A stretch of DNA of 64,000 nt from Demequina sp. NBRC 110053 (GTDB taxonomy: Bacteria > Actinomycetota > Actinomycetes > Actinomycetales > Demequinaceae). This document shows positions 56,517-64,000 of the stretch, piece by piece; positions within the stretch are counted from its first letter, which is position 1; every line of letters begins with the position of its first letter. Both the position numbers and the translations under genes were made by a program. The notes under the pieces are model-generated. The model searched no databases. It was not told where the DNA came from and worked only from the letters and a program-made list of their open reading frames with translations. The DNA is taken from the NCBI RefSeq assembly GCF_002090095.1, contig NZ_BBRJ01000002.1, positions 1,178,817 to 1,242,816 on the forward strand. Direction: 5' to 3'.

Positions 56517-58883
56517 TCAGTCGCCCGGGTGCGCGGCGGCGCGGATGAGGTCCGTGACGGTCGCGTCCGGCAGGTAGGCACGCAGGATGGCGACGGTGAT
56601 GGCTGGAAGGCGCGCCTCGTCGCGGTACAGGAGGAACATGGGCACGTGCTCGGGCTTGAACTTGGCCTTGAAGCGCTCGAGGCTCGTGAAGCCGTAGTAG
56701 GGCTCCATCCGGTCGGCCAGGATGTCGAGCATGCGCTCGACGCTCGACTCGACGTCGCCGGAGTACGACAGCGGCGCGCATGACAGCGAGATGAACTCGT
56801 AGCCCGCCTCCTTGAAGTCGAGAGCGGTCTGCGCGATCAGGAACTCCATCACTCCGCCCATGACGCCGTCATCGAGCCGGCGCTTCATGATGTCGATGGT
56901 CCACCCGACCACGTCGCCGTCGCGGTAGACCGGCATCCAGCTGGTCATCCCGTGCACGGTTCCGTCCTCGTCGACGGCGAGATGCATGACGACGTTGGGA
57001 TCGGCGGCCTCCTCGAGGCCGCCGAGCGTGAACCCCATCTCGGGGAGTGACTTGTCGCCCGCCCACTGCGCCTCGATCGCCTCGAGCTGGTCCTTCAGGC
57101 CGCGGGGTGCCTGCGCGAGCGGGACCGCACGCATGGTGACCCCCTCGCGCTTGGCGCGATTGAGGGCAGAGCGCACGTCCTGCCACGACTTGCCCGTGAA
57201 GGCCAGGTCTGGCAGATGGATGACGGTGTCCTCGGCCACCTGGATCGACTTGTAGTCGAGCTCCGCCAGAGCGTCCCGCAGCGCCGGACCGATGGCGAAG
57301 TACGCCTCCCGCCACCCTCGCGCACGACAGTGCTCGGCGAACTCGGTCGCACGGGCCGCCACCGCATCGGTGCCGCCAGCGGGGTCTCCCAGCACCACCG
57401 CCGTGTTGCCGACGAGCTTGAAGCCCCACGCCGCCTCGCCGTCCTCGCTCACCCAGTGGGTGATCCCGGGCCAGCGAGCCATGTAGCCGATGCTCGTCAT
57501 GCCGGCGCGGTCGTTCTGCAGCTCGATGAACCTGTCGCGGGCTTCGGCGGCATCGTCAGGGCGGCGCGAGGTCAGCAGCAGCCCGGCAACGGAGACCGCG
57601 ATGATCGCGTACCAGAGGAGGCCGATGACCGTGAGGAGGACCCGCGCGGCCGTGGTCTCTGGCTGCAGGCCATCCTCCGAGTCGCCCAGGATGCGAAGGA
57701 AGGACGTGGAGAGGGCCTCGTGCCAGGTCGGTTGATGGTCGAACGACGAGCCGAGCGCCATGATCGCGGCGGTCGTGCCCACCATCACGGCCGCCGCCGC
57801 GACGCCGATGCGCCTCCAGATGCGCGCTCGCACGCCCCTGGCTCCGCGCACCGCGAAGTGGCGCCGCCCGGCCACGAGGATGACCAGGAGCGCGATGTCG
57901 AGCCCGTAGTCCACCCAGAAGCTCGCGCCGGGACGCTGACCGATCAGGAATGCTCCTGCGACCACGGCGACGCCATTCGTGATCATGACGAACCACCACG
58001 CGAGACGGCTGCCCCGATGCACCGCGAAGGCGACGATGAGCTGCAGGACGGCGATGCCGACCTCGCCCAGGATCGTCGCGTCGGAGCGCTCGGGGTGCCC
58101 GAACTCCAACAGCCCGCCCTCGCCCGGCCAGATGCGCGCGAGCAGCGCGTGGAGGGCGTTGAACACGAGGATGATCGCCGCGACGTCCCGCGTCTCCTGG
58201 CCACCCCAGTGAAGACGCGGCCGCTCATACGCGCGCCGCACCGCCCACGGGCCGACCGCGAGACCCACCGCGAACGACACCGCGTGGGTGAGGTCCCAGA
58301 TCTCTCCGGCCCACAGGATCATCGCGATCGAGTAGAGGATGCCGATGAGCCTCAGGCGGCGCCGCCACAGCAGCGGCATGGCCGCGGTCATGGCGCCGAT
58401 GGCCCCGAAGGCCATGTTCGAGGCGCCCACGTCCAGCACATCGCCAAGGTCCTGCGCCCACTCCAGTGAGGAGTCCTGGAGCGCCCAGAGGATCGCGGCG
58501 ACGGTCAGCACGGCGACGACGTGACATCCGACGGTGACCGCGGCCATGCGCAGGAACCCGTATCGGCTCTCCAGGTACCCGGCGCCCACCACGAAAAGGA
58601 CGATGATCAGCGGATACATCCACGGCGTGGGGCTGATCAGCACGCCGCCGAGGATGGTCCACCAACGCCCATCCTCGAACGCCGGAAGGCCCCAGCCCCA
58701 GGTGTCGAGCAGCCCGCTGGTCTCCGCTGGCGTCCACAGTGCGCCGGACACGATGCCGCCGACGAGGATGACCGCGGCGAGCGCGACGGTGCCCGGGGCG
58801 GAACGAATCAGCGTCCACGCTCGTCTAGGAACGGAGGGCCCGGTGTCAGCAGCGATGTCAGCGCCGGTCGAAGGCTTGTGCAT
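56517..58883 (-). CDS. rhomboid-like membrane domain fused to MprF-type DUF2156 domain
   Basis: A 788-residue fusion. Residues 75-215 resemble a rhomboid fold: VGASNMAFGAIGAM holds Ser155 in the place of the catalytic GxSx serine, and LTHAVSFAVGLAVGPW holds His200 in the HxxGxxxG-like helix. About seven more helices follow to residue 460. Residues 470-785 are a DUF2156/lysyl-phosphatidylglycerol synthase C-terminal domain (YMARWPGITHWVSEDGEAAWGFKLVGNTAVVLGDPAGG, and EFISLSCAPLSYSG). Such proteins may aminoacylate lipids. No lysyl-tRNA synthetase is fused. Protease activity is not established. Confidence 0.78.
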   Translation of the reverse strand: MHKPSTGADIAADTGPSVPRRAWTLIRSAPGTVALAAVILVGGIVSGALWTPAETSGLLDTWGWGLPAFEDGRWWTILGGVLISPTPWMYPLIIVLFVVGAGYLESRYGFLRMAAVTVGCHVVAVLTVAAILWALQDSSLEWAQDLGDVLDVGASNMAFGAIGAMTAAMPLLWRRRLRLIGILYSIAMILWAGEIWDLTHAVSFAVGLAVGPWAVRRAYERPRLHWGGQETRDVAAIILVFNALHALLARIWPGEGGLLEFGHPERSDATILGEVGIAVLQLIVAFAVHRGSRLAWWFVMITNGVAVVAGAFLIGQRPGASFWVDYGLDIALLVILVAGRRHFAVRGARGVRARIWRRIGVAAAAVMVGTTAAIMALGSSFDHQPTWHEALSTSFLRILGDSEDGLQPETTAARVLLTVIGLLWYAIIAVSVAGLLLTSRRPDDAAEARDRFIELQNDRAGMTSIGYMARWPGITHWVSEDGEAAWGFKLVGNTAVVLGDPAGGTDAVAARATEFAEHCRARGWREAYFAIGPALRDALAELDYKSIQVAEDTVIHLPDLAFTGKSWQDVRSALNRAKREGVTMRAVPLAQAPRGLKDQLEAIEAQWAGDKSLPEMGFTLGGLEEAADPNVVMHLAVDEDGTVHGMTSWMPVYRDGDVVGWTIDIMKRRLDDGVMGGVMEFLIAQTALDFKEAGYEFISLSCAPLSYSGDVESSVERMLDILADRMEPYYGFTSLERFKAKFKPEHVPMFLLYRDEARLPAITVAILRAYLPDATVTDLIRAAAHPGD

Positions 58884-59087
58884 ACGGTCAACCTACTCAC
58901 GTGAGGACCCGACGGTCGGGGTTTCGCGCATCGGCTGCCACGACTCTCGCGTTCCGCACGCGACTCGGGTACCGTTGTCCGAACCCTCGGCCTGCCCGGC
59001 ACCAGTGCGCCCGGCGAACCCAGTTCACGGGCCTCAAGTACCCTGGACGCATTGTCCGCGCACGCGCGTGGGCGAGGAGGAGATGTC

Positions 59088-60020
59088 ATGAACGCGGATC
59101 ACCGCGCCCCGTCGGGCACGCGCCCGACCTTCGCGCCTCAGCACCCTGAAGGCGCCGCGCCCGCGGGCCGCCCCCAGCGCTCATCCCTGCGTCCGATCAC
59201 CGGCGAGATGCCGGCGTCGGGACAGCAGCCCACCTCCCCTTACACGGCTCCCGCGTCAGGTCAGCAGGCCACCTCCGCGCGGCAGCCCACGTCGAGCCCG
59301 CAGCCGAGCGCCGCGGCCGCCCCCCAGGCCCGGGCACGGTCGCCCTTCGCGCCCGTCAACGAGCCCGCGCCCGCAGCTGCGCCGACCACCGGCTCCCAGC
59401 CGACGACGACGACTCCCCCGACCGCCGCGACACCCCCGACCACGGGCACCCAGCCGATCACCGCGACGTCCCCCACCACGGGCACCCAGCCGACCACGGG
59501 CACTCAGGCCTCGGGCGGCGAGCAGCACTCGTTCCTGGGTGGAGCATCGGTGGGCGCGACCGTGGGCGCCGGGTTCGACAAGCTCAAGGGCTTCGCCATC
59601 AAGGCCAAGGACGACCTCACCGCGGGCGACGACATCGCGGCGTCGAGCCGTAGCGGCGGCCCGCGCAGGGCGCGCGTGCTGGTGTCGCGCATCGACCCGT
59701 GGTCGGCCCTCAAGATGGGCTTCCTGCTCTCGGTCGCGCTGGGCATCATGCTCGTGGTCGCCGTGTACGTCATCTGGGAGACGATGGACAGCCTGCTGCT
59801 GTTCGCGCTCGCTCAGGACTGGGTCGACACCCTCTTCACCGGCGAGGCTCAGGTCGACATCATGCCGGCCTTCGAGCTCAACAAGTGGGTCGCGGGCGCG
59901 ACTCTGGTCGCCGTCGTCAACGTGGTGCTCCTCACGGCGCTGGCCACGCTCGGCGCACTGCTGTACAACACGGTGTCGAAGGTCGTGGGCGGCGTGTACG
60001 TCACCCTCACCGACGACTGA
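59088..60020 (+). CDS. DUF3566 membrane protein
   Basis: A 310-residue protein. The first 170 residues are low-complexity Thr/Pro/Gln/Ala sequence with TTGTQP-type repeats, and the C-terminal DUF3566 domain (VLVSRIDPWSALKMGFLLSVALGIMLVV to the end) has two membrane helices. It normally follows gyrA directly in actinobacteria; here it lies 13.3 kb away but still leads into tRNA-Ile. GAGGAGGAG lies before the ATG. The function is unknown. Confidence 0.88.
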   Translation: MNADHRAPSGTRPTFAPQHPEGAAPAGRPQRSSLRPITGEMPASGQQPTSPYTAPASGQQATSARQPTSSPQPSAAAAPQARARSPFAPVNEPAPAAAPTTGSQPTTTTPPTAATPPTTGTQPITATSPTTGTQPTTGTQASGGEQHSFLGGASVGATVGAGFDKLKGFAIKAKDDLTAGDDIAASSRSGGPRRARVLVSRIDPWSALKMGFLLSVALGIMLVVAVYVIWETMDSLLLFALAQDWVDTLFTGEAQVDIMPAFELNKWVAGATLVAVVNVVLLTALATLGALLYNTVSKVVGGVYVTLTDD

Positions 60021-60108
60021 CCCCAGCCACTCGCTCACGGCGCATCCCCCGGTTTTGTCGCGTGTGCGCGCGTGGGGTATCGTAGGTCGCCGCGGCTTTC
60101 GCCGCACC

Positions 60109-60182
60109 GGGCCCATAGCTCAGGCGGTTAGAGCGCTTCGCTGATAACGAAGAGGTCGGAGGTTCAAGTCCTCCTGGGCCCA
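60109..60182 (+). tRNA. tRNA-Ile (GAT)
   Basis: A 74-nt cloverleaf: acceptor GGGCCCA with TGGGCCC, anticodon stem-loop TTCGCTGATAACGAA with anticodon GAT, and T-arm GGAGGTTCAAGTCCTCC. The 3' CCA is not encoded (ACCG follows), so the CCA-adding enzyme is needed. Confidence 0.97.
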
Positions 60183-60195
60183 CCGAGGTGGTCGA

Positions 60196-60309
60196 ATGAA
60201 GAAGATCGTCATCCTTGCCGCAGTGGTCGCGGCGACCGTGCTCGTCTACGGCTCGCTCGCCCGTGACGCTCGGCGCGACATCTGGGATGATGTGCATCAC
60301 GAGTTCTGA
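60196..60309 (+). CDS. DLW-39-like small membrane protein
   Basis: A 37-residue protein, MKKIVILAAVVAATVLVYGS then LARDARRDIWDDVHHEF. It has one N-terminal membrane helix and an acidic C-terminus with the DIW variant of the DLW motif that names this family. GAGGTGG lies 5 bp before the ATG. Between DUF3566/tRNA-Ile and tRNA-Ala is the family's usual place, which supports this very short gene. Function unknown. Confidence 0.82.
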   Translation: MKKIVILAAVVAATVLVYGSLARDARRDIWDDVHHEF

Positions 60310-60333
60310 CTCTCGAGCGCGGAATCCGCGCAC

Positions 60334-60406
60334 GGGGCCTTGGCGCAATTGGTAGCGCACCTGCTTTGCAAGCAGGGGGTTAGGGGTTCGAGTCCCCTAG
60401 GCTCCA
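60334..60406 (+). tRNA. tRNA-Ala (TGC)
   Basis: A 73-nt cloverleaf: acceptor GGGGCCT with AGGCTCC, anticodon loop TTTGCAA with anticodon TGC, T-arm GGGGTTCGAGTCCCC. The CCA end is encoded at 60407-60409. It lies 24 bp after the DLW-39-like gene. Confidence 0.97.
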
Positions 60407-60525
60407 CCACTGCACGACCCGCCTGCCTCCAGGTCGGGGTCGAACCCATCATGGCTCCGCGTCGTGAGCAGATCGAACTGTGGAGAACCCGGACGGCCCT
60501 CGGCGCCCCGGCTATGGTCATCACC

Positions 60526-61677
60526 ATGAGCTCGCAGGCGACCGCATATCTCACCGGATTCGGCCGCTATCTCCCAGGTCCTCCGGTCGACAACGACGGC
60601 ATCGCCCCGCGCCTGGGGGGCGACGACCGCGTCACCGACCGGATCCGTCGCCGCGTGCTCGAGGAGAACGGCATCCGCACGCGCCACTACGCGCTCGACG
60701 AGCATGGCGAGCCCACCGAGCTCAACGAGGAGCTCGCCGTCAAGGCGCTGCGCACGGCGCTCGACGATCGCGGCATCGATGCCGAGGACCTGCGGATGCT
60801 CGCGTGCGCGACGACCATGGGCGACGCGCTCGTGCCTGGCTTCGGATCCATGGTGCACGGCCGCCTCGGCGGCGGTCCCATGCAGGTGCTCACCGCGCAG
60901 GGCGTCTGCGCCTCGAGCCTCGCAGCGCTGGACGCCGCTGCGGCCAAGATCCGTCTGGGCGATCATCCGCGCGCCGCCGTCGTGGGCTCGGAGCTGCCGA
61001 GCCGCAGCCTGCGGCAGAGCCGGTTCGACGGCGCGAGCGCTCGCATGGACGCCCACTTCCTGCGATGGATGCTCTCGGACGGTGCCGGCGCCGTGGTGCT
61101 CGAGTTCCAGCCTCACCCGACCAAGCCCTCCCTGCGCCTCGACTGGGTGCAGCACGTGTCCCTGGCGCACGATCATCCGGTGGTGATGCGGTCGGGCATG
61201 GAGGGTCTCGACCCGGTGGTCGGTCGCACGTGGCAGGACGTCGACATCGCCACGGCCGCGGCGGAGGGAATGTTCGTCCTCCGCCAGGACATCTCCGTGC
61301 TCGACGCCCTCGCGGAGGCGGGCATCCGGCAGTTCGAGCACCTCGTGGACACGGGAATGATCGACATGAGGCGACTCGATCACGTGGTGTGCCACTACAG
61401 CACCAACCGGTTTCGCGACCTCGCGTTCGATGGCATCCGCAGGCGCATCCCGACCCTCGACACCGACCGCTGGTACTCGAACCTCGAGACCCGCGGCAAC
61501 ACGGGCACCGCGAGCATCTTCATCGCGCTCGAGGAGGCGTGGCACGACGGCCGCTTCGCGCCCGGGGAGACGGTGCTGCTCGCCGTGCCGGAGTCCGCGA
61601 GGTTCTCGTTCGCGTTCGCGCACCTCACCGTCGTCGCACCGCCGTCCATGCAAGCCACTCCTACCGAAGGATCGTGA
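60526..61677 (+). CDS. 3-oxoacyl-ACP synthase III-like enzyme
   Basis: A 383-residue thiolase-fold enzyme of the KAS III group. The catalytic triad is intact: Cys128 in QGVCASSLAALD, His290 in VVCHYSTNRF and Asn325 in ETRGNTGTAS. DGAGAVVLEF and a C-terminal GETVLLAVPESARFSFAF complete the fold. It differs from housekeeping FabH and is not near fatty-acid genes. The ATG follows TATGGT (60513-60518) by seven bases, so it is probably leaderless. It starts a coupled operon with a heme-oxygenase-fold protein. OleA- or DarB-like acyl condensation is one possibility. Confidence 0.83.
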   Translation: MSSQATAYLTGFGRYLPGPPVDNDGIAPRLGGDDRVTDRIRRRVLEENGIRTRHYALDEHGEPTELNEELAVKALRTALDDRGIDAEDLRMLACATTMGDALVPGFGSMVHGRLGGGPMQVLTAQGVCASSLAALDAAAAKIRLGDHPRAAVVGSELPSRSLRQSRFDGASARMDAHFLRWMLSDGAGAVVLEFQPHPTKPSLRLDWVQHVSLAHDHPVVMRSGMEGLDPVVGRTWQDVDIATAAAEGMFVLRQDISVLDALAEAGIRQFEHLVDTGMIDMRRLDHVVCHYSTNRFRDLAFDGIRRRIPTLDTDRWYSNLETRGNTGTASIFIALEEAWHDGRFAPGETVLLAVPESARFSFAFAHLTVVAPPSMQATPTEGS

Positions 61678-61678
61678 C

Positions 61679-62347
61679 GTGACCACAACCGAGCAAGCCA
61701 CCCTCGCCGACCGCCTCGCCGCCGTGTGGGCCGACTTCGACGCGCGGCTCGAGCAGGTCCCTGTGCTCCACCGGCTGGCTCAGGGGACGGTGACGCTCGA
61801 CGACTACAAGCGGCTGCTGTTCAACCTGCGTCAGCAGGTCGTCGACGGGTCGCCGTGGATCTCCCGCGCGGCCTCGAACTTCGACATCGCGCACTTCGAG
61901 CTGCGCACGGCAGCGATCAGCCACGCCCAGGAGGAGCACCGCGACTATCTGATGATCGAGCGCGACTACGTGGCCGTGGGCGGCACCCTCGAGGAGCTGC
62001 GCGCAGGCCGGAAGAACATCGGCTCCGAGGCGCTGTCGGGCTACATGTTCACGTACGCCGACCGCCCCAATCCCGTGGGGCTGCTGGGGGCGATGTTCAT
62101 CATCGAGGGCCTGGGGGCGCAAAGAGCCGCCGGGTGGGCCAGGCGCTTCCAGGAGGTGCTGGGCCTCGCGGACAGCCAGGTGCGGTTCATGATCTACCAC
62201 CAGGAGGCCGACGCCGAGCACACGGGCAACCTCGAGGCGATCCTGAGCTCAGGGCTCATCGACGAGGAGGCCGCGGACGAGATCGTGCGCTGCGCCGAGG
62301 TGGTGGCCCGCCTGTACGTGCTGCAGCTCGAGGAGCTGGATCGCTGA
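61679..62347 (+). CDS. heme-oxygenase-fold protein, possible diiron oxidase/TenA-like
   Basis: A 222-residue all-helical protein like TenA and the iron-containing redox enzyme family. Candidate metal ligands are Glu85/Glu86 and His87 (AQEEHRDY), Glu143 (FIIEGLGA), and His174, Asp178 and His181 (YHQEADAEHTGNLE), a spacing reminiscent of heme-oxygenase-like diiron oxidases such as UndA. This assignment rests on motif spacing. GTG 61679 is one base after the KAS stop and has GAAGGATC upstream. It probably modifies the KAS product or its acyl-ACP. Confidence 0.72.
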   Translation: MTTTEQATLADRLAAVWADFDARLEQVPVLHRLAQGTVTLDDYKRLLFNLRQQVVDGSPWISRAASNFDIAHFELRTAAISHAQEEHRDYLMIERDYVAVGGTLEELRAGRKNIGSEALSGYMFTYADRPNPVGLLGAMFIIEGLGAQRAAGWARRFQEVLGLADSQVRFMIYHQEADAEHTGNLEAILSSGLIDEEAADEIVRCAEVVARLYVLQLEELDR

Positions 62348-62348
62348 C

Positions 62349-63200
62349 ATGGCCCCGCCACCCCGCTCCGACCCGAGCATGTGGGACGCGATCCACGCCG
62401 ATCCGTCGGTGCCGCTCGACAGGTCGGTCGTGCGCCAGATCATCGACGACCAGCGCCGACCGTCACGCCGCTGGCTCTATCCCGTGGTGCGCATCCTGTC
62501 CCGGGTCGCGATCGCGCTGATCTCCGTCGTCAAGCGCGTGCTGCCGTTCCGGTGGATGCCACTCAGGATGATGGACTGGCTGTGCGTGTGGTTCCTGCGC
62601 CGCGGCGTCTCGCCCGACGCCGTCGAGCTGCTCGTGCGCCACTTCGTGGTCGAGACCAACCTCGTGAACTTCATCATCCGCAACACCCCGGTCGCGATGG
62701 AGCCCGTGACGCTGCGACCCACGGCCCTCGCCGGCCTCGGCGACCAGGCCGTGGTGGAGCACGACGTCAACGTCTACGACGTGCTGATCGCGCTCGACCA
62801 TGTGGAGCTCTCCCGGCCCTCGCGGCTCGACTTCGCTCAGCTCGACGTCCCGCCGCTCGACGCGGAACGCGGCCGGCGGCGACTGCTGCGCCTCGACATC
62901 CAGACCGCGCTGTGCCTCATGAACATCCCGTTCTCCATGGCGCTCACGCTCGAGGAGTACCGTCGCGCCGTGCACTCGATCCGGTTCGACGACTCATTCC
63001 TCGAGATCCTGTCGGTGGTGACGGGCGACAGCACCTTCCGCCACTGGAAGATGGGCGGGATGAGCCTGTGGATGGACTCCAACGTGGACGTCCCCCAGAT
63101 GGTGTACCGCCACGCGCTCATCTGCGAGTACGCGCACGCCCATCTGGTGAAGCTGGCGGGTGGCTCCTACCCGCGCGAGACCGCGGTCGCATTCGACTGA
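62349..63200 (+). CDS. unrecognised protein of the KAS III operon
   Basis: A 283-residue protein that I do not recognise. Residues 40-85 hold two hydrophobic helices (RWLYPVVRILSRVAIALISVV, then a Trp-rich WLCVWFLRRG). The rest is soluble, with conserved-looking HFVVETNLVNFIIRN, EHDVNVYDVLIALDH and an aromatic-rich MGGMSLWMDSNVDVPQM. The gap to the previous gene is 1 bp, so it is translated from the same mRNA and should act in the same pathway. A membrane-associated carrier or reductase partner is a guess. Confidence 0.7.
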   Translation: MAPPPRSDPSMWDAIHADPSVPLDRSVVRQIIDDQRRPSRRWLYPVVRILSRVAIALISVVKRVLPFRWMPLRMMDWLCVWFLRRGVSPDAVELLVRHFVVETNLVNFIIRNTPVAMEPVTLRPTALAGLGDQAVVEHDVNVYDVLIALDHVELSRPSRLDFAQLDVPPLDAERGRRRLLRLDIQTALCLMNIPFSMALTLEEYRRAVHSIRFDDSFLEILSVVTGDSTFRHWKMGGMSLWMDSNVDVPQMVYRHALICEYAHAHLVKLAGGSYPRETAVAFD

Positions 63201-63308
63201 CCCCCCAGTCGTCGAGGAACGTGCGCGACCGCCTGCGACGAGCCCCCTCACCTGCGCGTGGCGTCGCTCACCACGGGTGAACGAGACCGCCCGTGCATGA
63301 CCACCCGC

Positions 63309-63324
63309 TGAACGTCTCGTGAAC
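63309..63324 (-). promoter_or_regulatory. possible PHO box
   Basis: On the minus strand GTTCACGAGAC and GTTCAGCGGGT stand in direct 11-bp register (63314-63324 and 63303-63313). The shared GTTCA and 11-bp spacing fit the actinobacterial PhoP box. The sites lie about 110 bp before a secreted-protein gene, in a 236-bp gap that otherwise shows nothing clear. Confidence 0.35.
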
Positions 63325-63436
63325 CTTCCGCAGACGCGCCCCGCGGCGCATTGATCGGCGCCCGGCGTCACGCTGACATGGGACCGAACGGCGCCGGCAG
63401 AGACGCTGCCGGGGCCGCCGAGGAGCTGCTGCGACC

Positions 63437-64000
63437 GTGCCCCGTCTCATCGCCCGCCTGACGTCGACCGCCGCCATCACCGTCCTCGCCTGCGCAGGGG
63501 CGACCGTGCTCTCGGAGCCGGCCGGCGCATCGGCCCTTCCCCTGCGGCCCCTCGCCGAGCCGGAGCGGTACGCGCCCATCATCCAGGTCACCGAGATCGC
63601 GGCGGACAGCCCCAACATCGCCGGCACCGACGCCTACGAGTTCATCGAGGTGGTCAACGCCTCTGATGCGCCGCTCGCCTGGGACGACTTCGCCGTGCGA
63701 TACGTGACTCCGCTCGCCAACCTGTCGACGCGCACGCACCACCATTGGCCCACCGTCGGGCCTGCGCCCGTTCTCGAGCCAGGCGACGCGCTCGTGCTGT
63801 GGGTGCGCACACCGGCGAACGCGCACCTCACCGTCGCGGACTTCAACGCGGCGTACGGCACCGCTCTCAAGGAGGGCGACACGCTCGTGCGCGTCGAGGG
63901 ACCTGGCATGGCGAACGCGGCGATGCGCGGCATCGAGGTGGTCACGCAGGCGGGGCTGTCGGTGTCGAGGGCGTACTACAACGTCGACTCGGACAGGGAT
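63437..64000 (+). CDS. secreted lamin-tail domain protein (partial, cut by window end)
   Basis: An open frame of 188 codons that runs off the window. GTG 63437 starts a signal peptide (LIARLTSTAAITVLACAGATVLSEPAGASA). From residue 35 a lamin-tail (LTD) domain is seen: IIQVTEIAADSPNIAGTDAYEFIEVVNAS, then DDFAVRY and LEPGDALVLWV. Such domains often precede endonuclease/exonuclease or metallophosphatase domains in secreted enzymes; the downstream part is not in the window. AGGAG is rather far (about 11 bp) upstream of the start. Confidence 0.78.
   Translation, partial: MPRLIARLTSTAAITVLACAGATVLSEPAGASALPLRPLAEPERYAPIIQVTEIAADSPNIAGTDAYEFIEVVNASDAPLAWDDFAVRYVTPLANLSTRTHHHWPTVGPAPVLEPGDALVLWVRTPANAHLTVADFNAAYGTALKEGDTLVRVEGPGMANAAMRGIEVVTQAGLSVSRAYYNVDSDRD

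Noticed and set aside
60109-60409. Integration hot spot at tRNA-Ile/tRNA-Ala
   Set aside because: No integrase or duplicated tRNA end is visible on either side.

Overview
The window is the chromosomal replication-origin region of a high-GC actinobacterium. Gene order from the dnaB/rplI/rpsR/ssb/rpsF cluster through CCA transferase, NUDIX hydrolase, DUF6049, murJ, trxB-trxA, parB, parA, rsmG, jag, yidC, yidD, rnpA and rpmH to dnaA, dnaN, recF, DUF721, gyrB and gyrA matches the conserved actinobacterial layout known from Mycobacterium. The absence of sigM and cwlM, the paired DUF805 genes and the high GC suggest Micrococcales; a genus cannot be named from this sequence alone.

Layout. 0.05-4.6 kb: a methyltransferase, an AztD-type zinc chaperone, CcdA and two thioredoxin-like lipoproteins. 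4.7-8.2 kb: dnaB, rplI, rpsR, ssb and rpsF. 8.4-14.7 kb: a FemAB-type transferase, a class A PBP, a PadR regulator with myo-inositol phosphate synthase, and an NAD(P)-binding oxidoreductase. 14.8-18.3 kb: two DUF805 membrane proteins, an MFS exporter and an AbiEi/DUF559-like protein. 18.5-29.7 kb: CCA transferase, NUDIX, DUF6049, MurJ, a membrane pseudokinase, a thioredoxin reductase-thioredoxin fusion, a PLP aminotransferase and a D-Ala-D-Ala-ligase-like enzyme. 29.8-35.2 kb: parB, parA, rsmG, jag, yidC, yidD, rnpA and rpmH, with three perfect parS sites. 35.4-45.7 kb: dnaA, oriC, dnaN, recF, DUF721, an APH-like kinase, gyrB and gyrA.

From 45.8 to 58.9 kb lies an accessory block: a UMF1-type MFS protein, an alpha/beta hydrolase/ThuA-like/GDPD operon, a TetR-controlled ABC exporter, a Fur-type regulator with catalase, a SulP transporter, and a rhomboid-like/MprF-like fusion. 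It separates gyrA from its usual neighbours DUF3566, the DLW-39 small protein, tRNA-Ile and tRNA-Ala (59.1-60.4 kb). After the tRNAs comes a coupled three-gene operon (KAS III-like enzyme, heme-oxygenase-fold protein, unrecognised protein) of unknown product, then a lamin-tail secreted protein cut by the window edge.

The most unusual items are two 104-bp palindromic elements with the same architecture (6480-6583 and 11973-12076), a seven-site DnaA-box-like cluster upstream of dnaB, a perfect 7-3-7 palindrome over the padR-ino1 promoter, parS sites in the parA start and coding region, the rhomboid/MprF-like fusion, the TrxB-TrxA fusion, and the KAS III/heme-oxygenase-fold operon. Many genes have a TANNNT box 6-7 bp before the start codon, pointing to leaderless transcripts.
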